From NCBI RefSeq assembly GCF_030816115.1, contig NZ_JAUSXQ010000001.1:3348001-3412000 (forward strand): DNA of 64,000 nt. Reading direction: 5' to 3'. The position numbers and the translations under genes are program-made. The notes under the pieces were generated by a model that was not told the origin of the DNA, did no database searches, and worked only from the letters and a program-made list of their open reading frames with translations. The stretch is from Chryseobacterium sp. W4I1 (lineage in GTDB: Bacteria > Bacteroidota > Bacteroidia > Flavobacteriales > Weeksellaceae). This document shows positions 16,386 to 25,167 of the stretch, in pieces; position 1 is the stretch's first letter; each line of letters starts with the position of its first letter.

Positions 16386-16411
16386 AAGCATCTGAAAAAG
16401 GTGCTTTTTTT
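16386..16411 (+). terminator. Terminator after the DUF3276 gene
   Basis: AAGCATCT (16386-16393) pairs with AGGTGCTT (16399-16406, one G-T pair), followed by a T-run. Confidence 0.75.
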
Positions 16412-16481
16412 ATGCCTTTTTTACACAAAATAAAATGTATTTATAACGCGGCTCCGTTGTTAACAGATATTGAATAATAAT

Positions 16482-16518
16482 AAAAAAGAGTATACTTCTC
16501 AGAAATATACTCTTTTTT
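16482..16518. terminator. Bidirectional terminator, DUF3276 side / DUF4132 side
   Basis: AAAAAAGAGTATA (16482-16494) and TATACTCTTTTTT (16506-16518) form a 13-bp stem with an 11-base loop; it serves the minus-strand DUF4132 gene ending at 16541. Confidence 0.8.
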
Positions 16519-16540
16519 GTATGATCCTTATTATAATAGG

Positions 16541-19411
16541 TTATACCAATTCTCTTTTGATCTTAGAAAGGATGGTGGGATCCTGTATTTCATGGTCTTT
16601 GGCCAATAATAACACTTTAGACATCACTTCAGCAGATTTCGGATCGTCATCCGCAAAAGGTAAGAATAATCTTCCTCTGTGCTGGGAATGAACCGGAAGA
16701 ATCGACAGATATTTTCCCGGAACCTGATGCACTACTGCACTCCCTAAATGCACACTGTATTCTGCCATTTTACCTTTCACCAATACGTGTGAACCTTCAA
16801 TGCTTATATTATCCAGCTTAAATAAACGGGCGGTTTCTTTCATCAATACAGCTCTCATTTCTATAGAAGAATGGCTAGCTTCCGGATCTACTCCACCTAC
16901 GTGAGCTACTGATACCACCAGATCTATATCACGCATGACTTCTGAAAACAACCTTGGATTGATGTCTTCAAAAGGAATGTTCTTATAGTCTTTTAATGAA
17001 TGGAACTCTATGGTTTCCAACGTTGGATGTTCTACTTCAGCAGGAGAAAACCAATTGGCTGCAGCATACATTTTCACCTGGAATCCTTCTTTATGATATA
17101 CTTTTTGTAAACCTTCCTCGTAATCTACTTTCCAACCTCTTGTTTTGAGTAAAGCCAATGTCTGTTTAGGCTGAACCTGGTGCCCCGCATAACGGCGTGA
17201 CACAGATCTCTCCTTCAGTTCATCAGGAGTCGGCACATACAATTCCCTGAATATCTGTTTGAATGGCTGAATGAGTTTTTCTGTAAAACAATAGTGTTGA
17301 TACTCACTCCAAACGGAATGCTGATGCAAATCTATACAATGGGCAATGCGTAAAGTATCGGTTTCACTTAATTCATGGATTTCTCCATGCGCATCAACCA
17401 GATTTCCTTTATGATAGAATCCTATTTTGTTATCGCTGGAAATAAACACCAGCTTTTCCAGGTGTTTTACTATAATGGGATGTTCGAAAAGGTTTTGAAT
17501 TTCTGCAAAAAGAAACTCATCCCCTCTGATCATAGCTTCTTCCAGTCCTTTTCTAGAACGGGTCCATTGTTCACGCATTATTTTGCGATAGTTTCCTAAT
17601 TCTACAATGGCTTTGTCTTTTTTGATTTTTGGAGGAATAGATTTGAGCTGCTTGTCGTCTCTGAATACAACGATCTCAGCTTTTCCATCCGTTTCTATAA
17701 TTAAACCTACTGTGACACCATCAATCGTAACCTGTGTTTCTTTTGAAAGAATGGTCTGAATTTGCTTCGTTTCCATAGCCCAGGTCAATCTTATCGGATC
17801 CGGATAACCTGCGTTTCGGGCAAGATTTTCCAAAGCCACACGAATAGCCAGAGCTTCACTCGCCTGTTTCATAGAACCAAATTCCTTACTTTCCTTTTTA
17901 AATTGTTGAATATACTCATATCGGCTCAATACATCTTTCTCCGGATTGGCTTTGCTCAGCGGCACCAGCCCATACACGCGAAGATAATCCTGATCCCGTT
18001 TGTCTTTTACTTTTGCAGTGACCTCTTTTATTTTTAAGTCACCTGTGAGCGTATCAGAATAAAGCCTTGCCCGGCGGTGTCCGTTTCCGTCAGAGATGTA
18101 TTTTGCAGATTCATAAAGCATTTCCCAACGGGCTTTACCTAATTCTTTATACGCTTTTATGAACCAATCCTTATCAACTGCTCCATCCTGAAATTCCTGA
18201 ACGTCTACAGATGAGTATTTAGCCACTTCACTTTCAAGTTCCGAGTTCTGAGCCTGATACGCAGTTGTTTTGGTATGGGCATGCATCCACCAGATCGCTG
18301 AATCCAGACCTTTCCAGCCTAAATACGTACTGACAAGTTTCTGCCATTGCGGCGCATAGATAGCAGCCTGTATCAAACGAAGTTCTGCAATCTTCTCTTT
18401 CTTCATCATTTCATTGAATGATTCCTGAGTATCACTTTCCAAAGGATAAGAATTTTTGATCAGATAAGAGAACAGCTTCTGCTTGGTCATGCTTTCGTTG
18501 CCATAGCTATAAATATAATTGGCATATAATCCTGATTTCCCAAGTCCTTTTAACAGCTGTAGAAGGCGATGGGTTCCGAATAGGGTCTGAAACTCCTGTA
18601 CAAATTGAGAAACGGCAGTATTGGCATCACCGCGAATAAGCTCCACATCCAGGAATTTATTTTGAATTTCTTCTATGATCGGTTTCAGGAAAGGAAATGT
18701 ATCCAGATATCTTTCCTGATGATGGTAGGTAGTATAAGTCTTAGCTCTTGTAAGATCCCTTATCACTGAGTCGGCGGTAAAAATCCCCTCATAGAGTTCA
18801 TCCTTTGTAATGACATTAAGCTCGTATGCTTTACAGAATAAGTAGAAATTCGGAACGGAATGTTTTTTGTTTTCTTCCAGGCCATTGTACTGCATCCAGC
18901 GGTAAAGATTCCACTGTTTGATACATTGTTCATCGGTAAGATCTTTAAACGGAACAGCTCCTAAAAATACACTGAAAAAGCCCAGCTGCTGCCAACCGGT
19001 TCCTCCACCGTAATAATACTCACTTTCTTTTGTCTTGTAGTTGATCACATCGTCCGGAAGGTGAGCAAACAGCGTACTGCATGCATCGATCAGGAAATCT
19101 GTTTTCTCCTCAAATACGAATTTATATTGCAGGGATTCCAGAATCCTTTTAACAGGGTTGTCCCAGTAATAGTCACTTTTCAACGGATTAGGCAGGATCT
19201 CCTTGTGATAGAATACATAGTTTCCCAGGAAATCCCTGAACTTTTTGCGATCGCAGTTTTCAGCGAAAGTCAGCAGGAATAAATCGCGCGGCTGAAGCCC
19301 CGATTCTTTATACCACTGCGCCCATATTTCATGCAGAGGATAGTTTTCAGCAATCTGTTCAGAGGTAAAGCCTTCCGTATTATTGCTGATGTGTCTGAAG
19401 GTATTCCCCAT
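16541..19411 (-). CDS. DUF4132 (MolR/YehI-like) protein, C-terminal part of a split gene
   Basis: About 956 residues from the ATG at 19411; the frame is open upstream to the break at about 19470 and reads KNKDYEYEADDWNGSKITLLMGNTFRHI, so the start shown is not the original one. Recognisable DUF4132-type blocks include GNGHRRARLYSDTLTGDLK, ALAIRVALENLARNAGYPDP, RRYAGHQVQPKQTLALLKTRGW, DIDLVVSVAHVGGVDPEASH and LPVHSQHRGRLFLPFADDDPKS. Relatives in E. coli (MolR, YehI) are large and poorly understood. Joined with the upstream half, the protein would have about 1681 residues. It is followed by a bidirectional terminator. Confidence 0.78.
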   Translation of the reverse strand: MGNTFRHISNNTEGFTSEQIAENYPLHEIWAQWYKESGLQPRDLFLLTFAENCDRKKFRDFLGNYVFYHKEILPNPLKSDYYWDNPVKRILESLQYKFVFEEKTDFLIDACSTLFAHLPDDVINYKTKESEYYYGGGTGWQQLGFFSVFLGAVPFKDLTDEQCIKQWNLYRWMQYNGLEENKKHSVPNFYLFCKAYELNVITKDELYEGIFTADSVIRDLTRAKTYTTYHHQERYLDTFPFLKPIIEEIQNKFLDVELIRGDANTAVSQFVQEFQTLFGTHRLLQLLKGLGKSGLYANYIYSYGNESMTKQKLFSYLIKNSYPLESDTQESFNEMMKKEKIAELRLIQAAIYAPQWQKLVSTYLGWKGLDSAIWWMHAHTKTTAYQAQNSELESEVAKYSSVDVQEFQDGAVDKDWFIKAYKELGKARWEMLYESAKYISDGNGHRRARLYSDTLTGDLKIKEVTAKVKDKRDQDYLRVYGLVPLSKANPEKDVLSRYEYIQQFKKESKEFGSMKQASEALAIRVALENLARNAGYPDPIRLTWAMETKQIQTILSKETQVTIDGVTVGLIIETDGKAEIVVFRDDKQLKSIPPKIKKDKAIVELGNYRKIMREQWTRSRKGLEEAMIRGDEFLFAEIQNLFEHPIIVKHLEKLVFISSDNKIGFYHKGNLVDAHGEIHELSETDTLRIAHCIDLHQHSVWSEYQHYCFTEKLIQPFKQIFRELYVPTPDELKERSVSRRYAGHQVQPKQTLALLKTRGWKVDYEEGLQKVYHKEGFQVKMYAAANWFSPAEVEHPTLETIEFHSLKDYKNIPFEDINPRLFSEVMRDIDLVVSVAHVGGVDPEASHSSIEMRAVLMKETARLFKLDNISIEGSHVLVKGKMAEYSVHLGSAVVHQVPGKYLSILPVHSQHRGRLFLPFADDDPKSAEVMSKVLLLAKDHEIQDPTILSKIKRELV

Positions 19412-19463
19412 CAAGAGGGTTATTTTAGAGCCATTCCAGTCGTCTGCTTCATATTCATAGTCT

Positions 19464-21587
19464 TTATTTTTTCAGGAATAGATCATTAAGCTTTCTTAAT
19501 TCTTCTTTGATATGATTGACGGATTGTGTGAAACCATATTTATCTTTTTGGGTTGCCAATGCATACAAGTAACTGGCTTTGACTTCGGGCAGTTCGAATT
19601 TTGATACTACAGAAGGATCGTAGAATCCAAATCCATTTTCTGCTGAAAGCACCTTCTTATCATCAGAAGGATTAAGCTGATCCAGCAGGCTCTGTTCCCT
19701 CTCTGATACTTTGGGCTTTGCAGCATATTGTGTGGTCCAGTTTCTAATTTGAGCAGATATTCTTTTATCTTTCTGAAGCTGTAGCATGATGTCTAATGAA
19801 GCCGTTCGCTGTTCAATATCTCCTTTGCCCAGTAATTCTTCAACCAATGGACCTACTACTGCATCTTCCTGCTGTACCACCAATTCTATCAGTTTCTTAC
19901 GAAGTGTGCCGCCTTTTCTTTTAAACATATCAAAGAAAATCATCAATTCCTCTTTGCTTAAAGGGTTTTGTTGAAGAACATTGATTCCTGAAGTCACTAA
20001 AGACTCCCCTCTGTCTTTTATAATTTTAAAGGCAAATTCTTTTTGAAAGGGAGTGACTGCTTTTTTCTTCTTTCCGAAGTTATAGGAATAAGAATAACAG
20101 TAGAAATCCCCTAAAATAGCTCTTGACAGCTGCTCCCGCAATGAAAGGTCAAACTGATCGAAATAAGAAAGAACGAGATTCAGTTTTTCTGTATCCTCAC
20201 CCACTAAATAAAACATAGAAGCGTATAAATTGCTTTTGTTAAAAGTCGCATTGAGCCAGGAGAATATTTTACCTTCGAATTTCTTTTCTTTCACTTCTAT
20301 CTTTTGGGTAAGTTCGTGAAGCTTTTCAAAGAAATCCGGATAATCTGCATTATTGATAAAGAATTTTGAAGTTACATTCGCACTTAATAATGTTGATAAG
20401 GGTTCTCCGGCAAACGCCAGCACCTGTAAATCACATTCCAGCACTGCTTTGTAATATAATGGCATTTGGATATAAGGATCCTGGGTTTCACCTGCGAACT
20501 TGATCGCAAGACATTTCTTTTCCACGCCACCTTGATCATACAGCTGATGCAAATAGGGGACAGCTTTTTCCACATCCCATACCGACTGTACCCAAAGTGC
20601 CATATACACTTCATTATTATTCTTGCTTTTTATGGCATCAGGAATCTGGTGCGGATTATTAAAATAAGTATGGGCTAACGATACAATATTTCTTACGACC
20701 GATTCTTTTTCGGTATCCCAGCCTAAGCCTGTCCAGGTATCTATGGAACGGACAACAGAGGAAAAACGAGTCAGTTTATGCTCTGAAATTACATTCGTCA
20801 TATATTCCAAAGCGCCGATACTTGTTTCATCCAGAGCTTCGAGTACGGTTTGTCTCAAGCCTTCCTGTCGCTGAGCTGCTAGCAAGAGTTTTTCCACCAG
20901 TTCCCAACAATGCTTCTGTTCACTGTTGAGCAATGCTTTTATAATGTTTCGGGATACTTTTCCTTCGGGATGTTTATTGAAAATGATGTTTTCAATCAGT
21001 TGGTAAATGGCTGTATTTCCTGTATCAATAGCTGCTGACCAAATATAAAACTGATTGGCGCTGTTTGATATGTCGCTGTCGTAGATGATCTGCTCTTCCA
21101 GCGTAAGGTTATAAAACTGTTCACCTCCATTGGTGTAAGAGTATATACTCGGCAACTGCAACAGGCCTCCAATTAAATTAATCTGGTTGAGAAGTATGTA
21201 TTTTTCATTATTAGGTGCACGGAAAGAACGCCTGTAGTATCCCGTCTGATACATTTTATAGGGCATTTTATTCCAGGCATGCTTTACCAGATCTGCATGA
21301 TCTCCAAAGAAGTAAACCAAAAGTTGATAATAGTCTTTATCATCCCAAATATTAGGTTTGATATATTTCCTGAGATTTTCCGTGCGGTCAGAACCCAGGC
21401 TTACATCCTCAAAATGGTTGGTCTTACCCACTATTAATAATCCCAGTTCCGCTACCTCTTTCTTAAGTGCAGGTTTTGAAAAGATTTGGGATAGCAAACC
21501 TTTTTCTGTTTGCTCTTTTAAATCTTTCCTGAAATTCCGATAATGATTTACTGTCTTTTTCGATTCTAATTTTTCTATGATTTCCAT
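19464..21587 (-). CDS. N-terminal part of the split DUF4132/MolR-like gene
   Basis: 707 residues, almost entirely alpha-helical by composition, with HEAT-like helical pairs (for example KKKLIELVVQQEDAVVGPLVEELLGKG and IEQRTASLDIMLQLQKDKRIS). The frame ends in LRKLNDLFLKK and a stop. Losing one A from the six-A run just before the stop would read LFLKNKDYEYE and run directly into the DUF4132 half. The large MolR-like proteins of Bacteroidota are, as far as I recall, single chains of this combined size, so this is most likely one broken gene. It lies 25 bases downstream of a small partner gene. No enzymatic motif is seen here. Confidence 0.75.
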   Translation of the reverse strand: MEIIEKLESKKTVNHYRNFRKDLKEQTEKGLLSQIFSKPALKKEVAELGLLIVGKTNHFEDVSLGSDRTENLRKYIKPNIWDDKDYYQLLVYFFGDHADLVKHAWNKMPYKMYQTGYYRRSFRAPNNEKYILLNQINLIGGLLQLPSIYSYTNGGEQFYNLTLEEQIIYDSDISNSANQFYIWSAAIDTGNTAIYQLIENIIFNKHPEGKVSRNIIKALLNSEQKHCWELVEKLLLAAQRQEGLRQTVLEALDETSIGALEYMTNVISEHKLTRFSSVVRSIDTWTGLGWDTEKESVVRNIVSLAHTYFNNPHQIPDAIKSKNNNEVYMALWVQSVWDVEKAVPYLHQLYDQGGVEKKCLAIKFAGETQDPYIQMPLYYKAVLECDLQVLAFAGEPLSTLLSANVTSKFFINNADYPDFFEKLHELTQKIEVKEKKFEGKIFSWLNATFNKSNLYASMFYLVGEDTEKLNLVLSYFDQFDLSLREQLSRAILGDFYCYSYSYNFGKKKKAVTPFQKEFAFKIIKDRGESLVTSGINVLQQNPLSKEELMIFFDMFKRKGGTLRKKLIELVVQQEDAVVGPLVEELLGKGDIEQRTASLDIMLQLQKDKRISAQIRNWTTQYAAKPKVSEREQSLLDQLNPSDDKKVLSAENGFGFYDPSVVSKFELPEVKASYLYALATQKDKYGFTQSVNHIKEELRKLNDLFLKK
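19467..19472 (-). other. Frame break in the DUF4132 gene at a six-A run
   Basis: On the minus strand CTG AAA AAA TAA stops the first half. Removing one A gives CTG AAA AAT AAA GAC TAT, open for the rest of the gene. The coding look of the 60 bases after the stop in the second frame supports a one-base insertion. Confidence 0.75.
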
Positions 21588-21612
21588 TTATTTTGAGATT
21601 CAGTGTTGATAA

Positions 21613-22047
21613 TTACCAATAACTTCCTGCAAGAAATGTAAGTCTGATGAAAGCAAATGTATGATTCAAACTCAGATCCACTGTTTCAGAAAGGCTTTCC
21701 AGCTGCTCATCATTATAGAATACAGCAAACATACCATCCTCGAAAGCTTGTATTGCATTTTCCTGTGCTTTTTGAAGATTAGCTTTCTTCTCATTATAAA
21801 TACTTCCGAAGCCCACCTTACCAGTGTCTGTAAGAATATTCAGATAGTTTTCCGAAGGAATTTTAGCATAATCTTCATCTTCCAGCTCAAATGATTTCGA
21901 GTTGAATGTTTCCACCTGTTGCTGAACAATTAATTTTAATAAATACTCTAATGAGATTTTGGGATCATTGCACGCAATGTCAAGTTTCTGCTCAGAAAGA
22001 ATGGGATGCTTCCTGCCTAACTGCTTTACGGTAACCGTTATTTCCAT
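21613..22047 (-). CDS. Uncharacterised partner protein upstream of the DUF4132 gene
   Basis: 144 residues from the ATG at 22047 (MEITVTVKQLGRKHPILSEQKLDIA); an upstream extension to 22119 is less likely because the family-like beta strand starts at MEITV. Soluble, no signal peptide, and no motif recognised. The predicted order is beta strands, then helix (ISLEYLLKLIVQQQVETFNSKS), an acidic stretch, and a C-terminal beta end (SLNHTFAFIRLTFLAGSYW). It precedes the DUF4132 gene by 25 bases on the same strand, so the two are probably co-expressed. Confidence 0.65.
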   Translation of the reverse strand: MEITVTVKQLGRKHPILSEQKLDIACNDPKISLEYLLKLIVQQQVETFNSKSFELEDEDYAKIPSENYLNILTDTGKVGFGSIYNEKKANLQKAQENAIQAFEDGMFAVFYNDEQLESLSETVDLSLNHTFAFIRLTFLAGSYW

Positions 22048-22398
22048 ACATGAAGTTGATATCAATAAATATAGGAAAATTTTAGGATCAGGAGTACTAT
22101 AACCTTTATCAAAGGCCATTAATTAAGAGAAAATTAAGAAAAATATTCTTTTGTAATATAATCAGATCGGTTAATCCATGATCAATCAAAACTGAACTTC
22201 ATATTTTTTAAAATCTGATTCATTTTCTAAAGTTTAAATAATTGGTAAAAGATTTTTATACACTGAATTTTTGAAATAATTTCGAAAAATCCCCATTAAG
22301 CACCACCAGGGTTAAATAAATAAAAAAAATTACAAAATAAAATGGAATGTTATAGAATTTTTAGTGATTGAAATTCAATTCAATAGGGGTATAAAATA
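22048..22398. other. AT-rich intergenic stretch, nothing recognised
   Basis: About 350 bases between the DUF4132 operon and the tRNA terminator. Very AT-rich, with several A/T runs and no convincing frame, RNA gene or promoter box in either direction. Confidence 0.5.
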
Positions 22399-22399
22399 A

Positions 22400-22427
22400 A
22401 AAAGTACACTTTAAAAAGTGTACTTTT
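22400..22427 (-). terminator. Terminator of the tRNA-His transcript
   Basis: AAGTACACTTT and AAAGTGTACTT form a stem of about 11 bp with a very short loop; on the minus strand it is followed by a T-run. It starts a few bases after the tRNA 3' end. Confidence 0.8.
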
Positions 22428-22431
22428 CTTG

Positions 22432-22506
<75 letters not shown>

Positions 22507-22518
22507 GTTTTGTGAGTG

Positions 22519-22526
22519 CAAATATA
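22519..22526 (-). promoter_or_regulatory. tRNA-His -7 box TATATTTG
   Basis: Perfect TAnnTTTG on the minus strand, 12 bases before the tRNA 5' end. Confidence 0.65.
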
Positions 22527-22541
22527 GGGAAGATTTTTTAA

Positions 22542-23261
22542 TTACCAAACAATTCCGTCAAAATTTTTCATCGCAATGAGCTTCTCAGACGTAAATCCCT
22601 CAGCATAAGTCACTCCCGATAATCTTCCTAAATCCTGAGCACGATAGGTCAGACTTTCGAAAAAGTCTTTTGTTGCAATTGGAGTTACGGGTTCATTGGA
22701 AGCAGGATCATAAAACTGCGTTTTGAATGCCATACATGCTTCAATCTTCTTATCTAAATGTTCGGAAATATCAATAACAAATTCCGGCTTGATATCTTTC
22801 CACTGAATATAATGGAAAATCTGCTTAGGCCTCCAGACTTCCTGATTTTCGCCGTCAATAAGTGTTTGAATTTTTCTCAGTCCTGCCAAAAAGCACGCAT
22901 CCGACACTAATTTCGCTCCTTTTGCGTGATCCGGATGCCTGTCATCAATCGCATTAGCTAAGACGATTTCAGGGCGGTATTTGCGAATCATTTTTACGAT
23001 CTCCATTTGGTATTCTTCAGAATTCACTAAAAAGCCATCTTTCATTCCCAGATTTTCTCTGGCAGAAACACCCAGAATTTTTGCAGATTCCCCAGCCTCT
23101 ACTCTTCTGGTCTCATCGGTTCCTCTGGTTCCCAGCTCACCTCTTGTAAGGTCTACAATTGCGCATGTTTTGCCTTCTGAAATCATTTTGGCAATAGTTC
23201 CGCCGCAGCCAAGTTCTACATCATCAGGATGTGCTCCAAAAGCAAGTATGTCTATTTTCAT
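22542..23261 (-). CDS. bshB1: Bacillithiol biosynthesis deacetylase BshB1
   Basis: 239 residues of the PIG-L/LmbE zinc deacetylase family. The N-terminal zinc motif is GAHPDDVELGCGG, followed by DLTRGELGTRGT and the His of DDRHPDHAKGAKL. BshB1 removes the acetyl group from N-acetylglucosaminyl-malate in the second step of bacillithiol synthesis, the low-molecular-weight thiol used in many Bacteroidota. The GTRGT and NLGMKDGFL patches place it with BshB1 rather than the mycothiol enzymes. Single gene downstream of the TPR operon, with a possible own promoter. Confidence 0.93.
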   Translation of the reverse strand: MKIDILAFGAHPDDVELGCGGTIAKMISEGKTCAIVDLTRGELGTRGTDETRRVEAGESAKILGVSARENLGMKDGFLVNSEEYQMEIVKMIRKYRPEIVLANAIDDRHPDHAKGAKLVSDACFLAGLRKIQTLIDGENQEVWRPKQIFHYIQWKDIKPEFVIDISEHLDKKIEACMAFKTQFYDPASNEPVTPIATKDFFESLTYRAQDLGRLSGVTYAEGFTSEKLIAMKNFDGIVW

Positions 23262-23348
23262 CTGTTCTTTTATTTTTAATTTGTCAGATGGAACGTTCAG
23301 TAAACTTTCTGCTATTTTCTAGCTTCAACAACGAACGTTTCATATTTT

Positions 23349-23356
23349 CAAAGATA
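23349..23356 (-). promoter_or_regulatory. bshB1 -7 box TATCTTTG
   Basis: Perfect TAnnTTTG on the minus strand, about 88 bases upstream of the bshB1 ATG. Confidence 0.5.
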
Positions 23357-23368
23357 AGCTTTAAAATA

Positions 23369-23401
23369 AAAGCTTCCCAAACATTGAGAATGGAAAGCTT
23401 T
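23369..23401 (-). terminator. Probable terminator after the TPR gene
   Basis: AAAGCTT pairs with AAGCTTT, with an inner CC/GG and one bulge. On the minus strand it is followed by TTATTTT. It lies 25 bases after the TPR stop. Confidence 0.55.
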
Positions 23402-23425
23402 AATATTGATAATTTAAATTTTAAA

Positions 23426-25057
23426 TTACTTATTGATTTCTGCATTTAGTTTTACAGCATCCTGATAAGTAGGATCAAGCTGTAAAGACTTGGCTACATA
23501 ATCTTTAGCCTTTGCAGCATCAGTATCTTTACTCATATAGGCTACTGCAAAGTAAGCATAAGCCAGAGTCTGCTTGTTAGCTTCCTGATCTGCAGGTTTT
23601 ACAGTACTAATGAATTTTTCATATGCTATCTTCGCAGCATCATTATTTCCTGCCTGCTGATAAGAATACCCCTGGCTGTAATAAGCCGGAGCCCAATCAG
23701 GCAGAAGTGTACTCATTTTCTGCCATGTAAGGATGGCACCGTTCCAGTTTTTAGCATCCTGGTAAGCAGTTGCCAACTTAAATAGTGAATCTGAATCCTG
23801 TGGATTAGCCGCAACTTTCTTTTTCAATGCTTCAATTTCCGGTGTAGATGGTCCTTTTTCTGCTTCAGCCTGAGAAGCTCCTCCTCCGGCAATGTTTGCA
23901 AGTTCCATATCCCATTTCATTGTTTCATCTTTAGCTGCCTTAGCAATAGCAATTTTCTGCTGCGCTTCTGTCGTTAAAGCTGTTTTTTTAGCAGCATCGG
24001 TTTCAGTTTTTGCCAATCCTGCTGCAATAAGTCCCTGAAGACCTTGATCAGCCGGCTGTATTCTTGTTTTCTCAGCCTGAGATACAAATGTATCCATGTT
24101 CTGTTTTGCTTCTGCATACTTTCCATCTGCATAAGACTGGTAAGCTCTTAATTTAAATTTGATTGGATCATCAATTTTATCAAAAATCTTGTCCAGTACA
24201 GTTTTAGAGTTTGCATAATCTTCATTAGTGAAGTACAGTTTAGCAATTTCTAGCTGAGTATATGGATCCTCATCAGCATATTTTGTATAATTGATAAGGT
24301 CTTGTGTTGCTTTTGCGTTTTCCTGATATCTGATATCATAAGAAGCCAGAGCTTTGTATGCAGGTGCATAAGTTGCATCTACACCAATGGCTTTGTCAAT
24401 GCTTTGTTTAGCTTGTTGCCATTGTTGAGCAGCCATCCATAATGTAGCCATTCTTGTATAAACAGATGCTTTATTTTTAGCTACCGGAAGAGCTTTGTCA
24501 TAAGCAGACATTGCTTCACCTGGTGCTCTTTTAATTCTGTAAGCATCACCAAGAGTGTAATAGTAATGAGCGGGAACTCCCTTCTTCTCAGCCTTTTCAA
24601 TAGCTTTGGTCAGGTATTGAATGGCAGGATCAGGAGCATTGTTTTTCTCGAATAAAGTCAGCGCTTCCGCTGCTCTAAATAATACTTCAGCATCTTTTTC
24701 TTTTGAGTCAGCTACAATTTTCTGAATTTCAGCAATGGCGCTTTTGTCACCTTTACCTAATTTTACAGTAGCCAAACCAATCTTGTTAAGATAGCTTTTG
24801 TTATCTACAGCCAAACCTTTGTTAAAACTTTCTATAGCTTTAGCATAATCAGGTTCACCTTGTTTCAGGTATGTATTTCCTAAATAGAAGTAATTTTCTG
24901 CTGTAGGTGCCTTTGCAACCATTTCAGTGAAATTGATTTTGGCCTGAGCATATTTGTCACTATCTATACTGTTGATCCCATCCTGCAACGTCTGTGCAGA
25001 GGCTAAACCGGCAAAAAATACCACGGCTGCTCCAAAAGCAATTTTCTTTACATTCAT
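23426..25057 (-). CDS. Periplasmic tetratricopeptide-repeat protein
   Basis: 543 residues from the ATG at 25057 (MNVKKIAFGAAVVFFAGLASAQ), a clear signal peptide; ATGs 6 and 18 bases upstream are possible. The rest is a chain of TPR units (for example YFYLGNTYLKQGEPDYAKAIESFNKGL, KASVYTRMATLWMAAQQWQQAKQSIDKA, APAYYSQGYSYQQAGNNDAAKIAYEKF), roughly ten or more in total, with an Ala/Lys-rich linker near residue 360. TPRs form protein-binding superhelices. The order exbB-exbD-exbD-tonB-pstS-like-TPR suggests a link to outer-membrane transport energised by TonB; the partner is unknown. Confidence 0.85.
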   Translation of the reverse strand: MNVKKIAFGAAVVFFAGLASAQTLQDGINSIDSDKYAQAKINFTEMVAKAPTAENYFYLGNTYLKQGEPDYAKAIESFNKGLAVDNKSYLNKIGLATVKLGKGDKSAIAEIQKIVADSKEKDAEVLFRAAEALTLFEKNNAPDPAIQYLTKAIEKAEKKGVPAHYYYTLGDAYRIKRAPGEAMSAYDKALPVAKNKASVYTRMATLWMAAQQWQQAKQSIDKAIGVDATYAPAYKALASYDIRYQENAKATQDLINYTKYADEDPYTQLEIAKLYFTNEDYANSKTVLDKIFDKIDDPIKFKLRAYQSYADGKYAEAKQNMDTFVSQAEKTRIQPADQGLQGLIAAGLAKTETDAAKKTALTTEAQQKIAIAKAAKDETMKWDMELANIAGGGASQAEAEKGPSTPEIEALKKKVAANPQDSDSLFKLATAYQDAKNWNGAILTWQKMSTLLPDWAPAYYSQGYSYQQAGNNDAAKIAYEKFISTVKPADQEANKQTLAYAYFAVAYMSKDTDAAKAKDYVAKSLQLDPTYQDAVKLNAEINK

Positions 25058-25122
25058 AATCATTATATCTTTCATTTTATATTTTTCTCTATTTTGAGTT
25101 ATAAGCTCCACAATTTTTAGAC

Positions 25123-25130
25123 CAAAACTA
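25123..25130 (-). promoter_or_regulatory. Possible internal -7 box TAGTTTTG before the TPR gene
   Basis: Perfect TAnnTTTG on the minus strand in the 110-base gap between the substrate-binding gene and the TPR gene, which could give the TPR gene its own transcript. Confidence 0.45.
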
Positions 25131-25167
25131 TGTTTTTGTAAAAGGTAAGTTGCTATTTTAATAATAT

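Noticed and set aside
19464..19472. Programmed frameshift in the DUF4132 gene
   Set aside because: A +1 shift at A6 followed directly by TAA has no known stimulatory pattern here; a one-base insertion is simpler.
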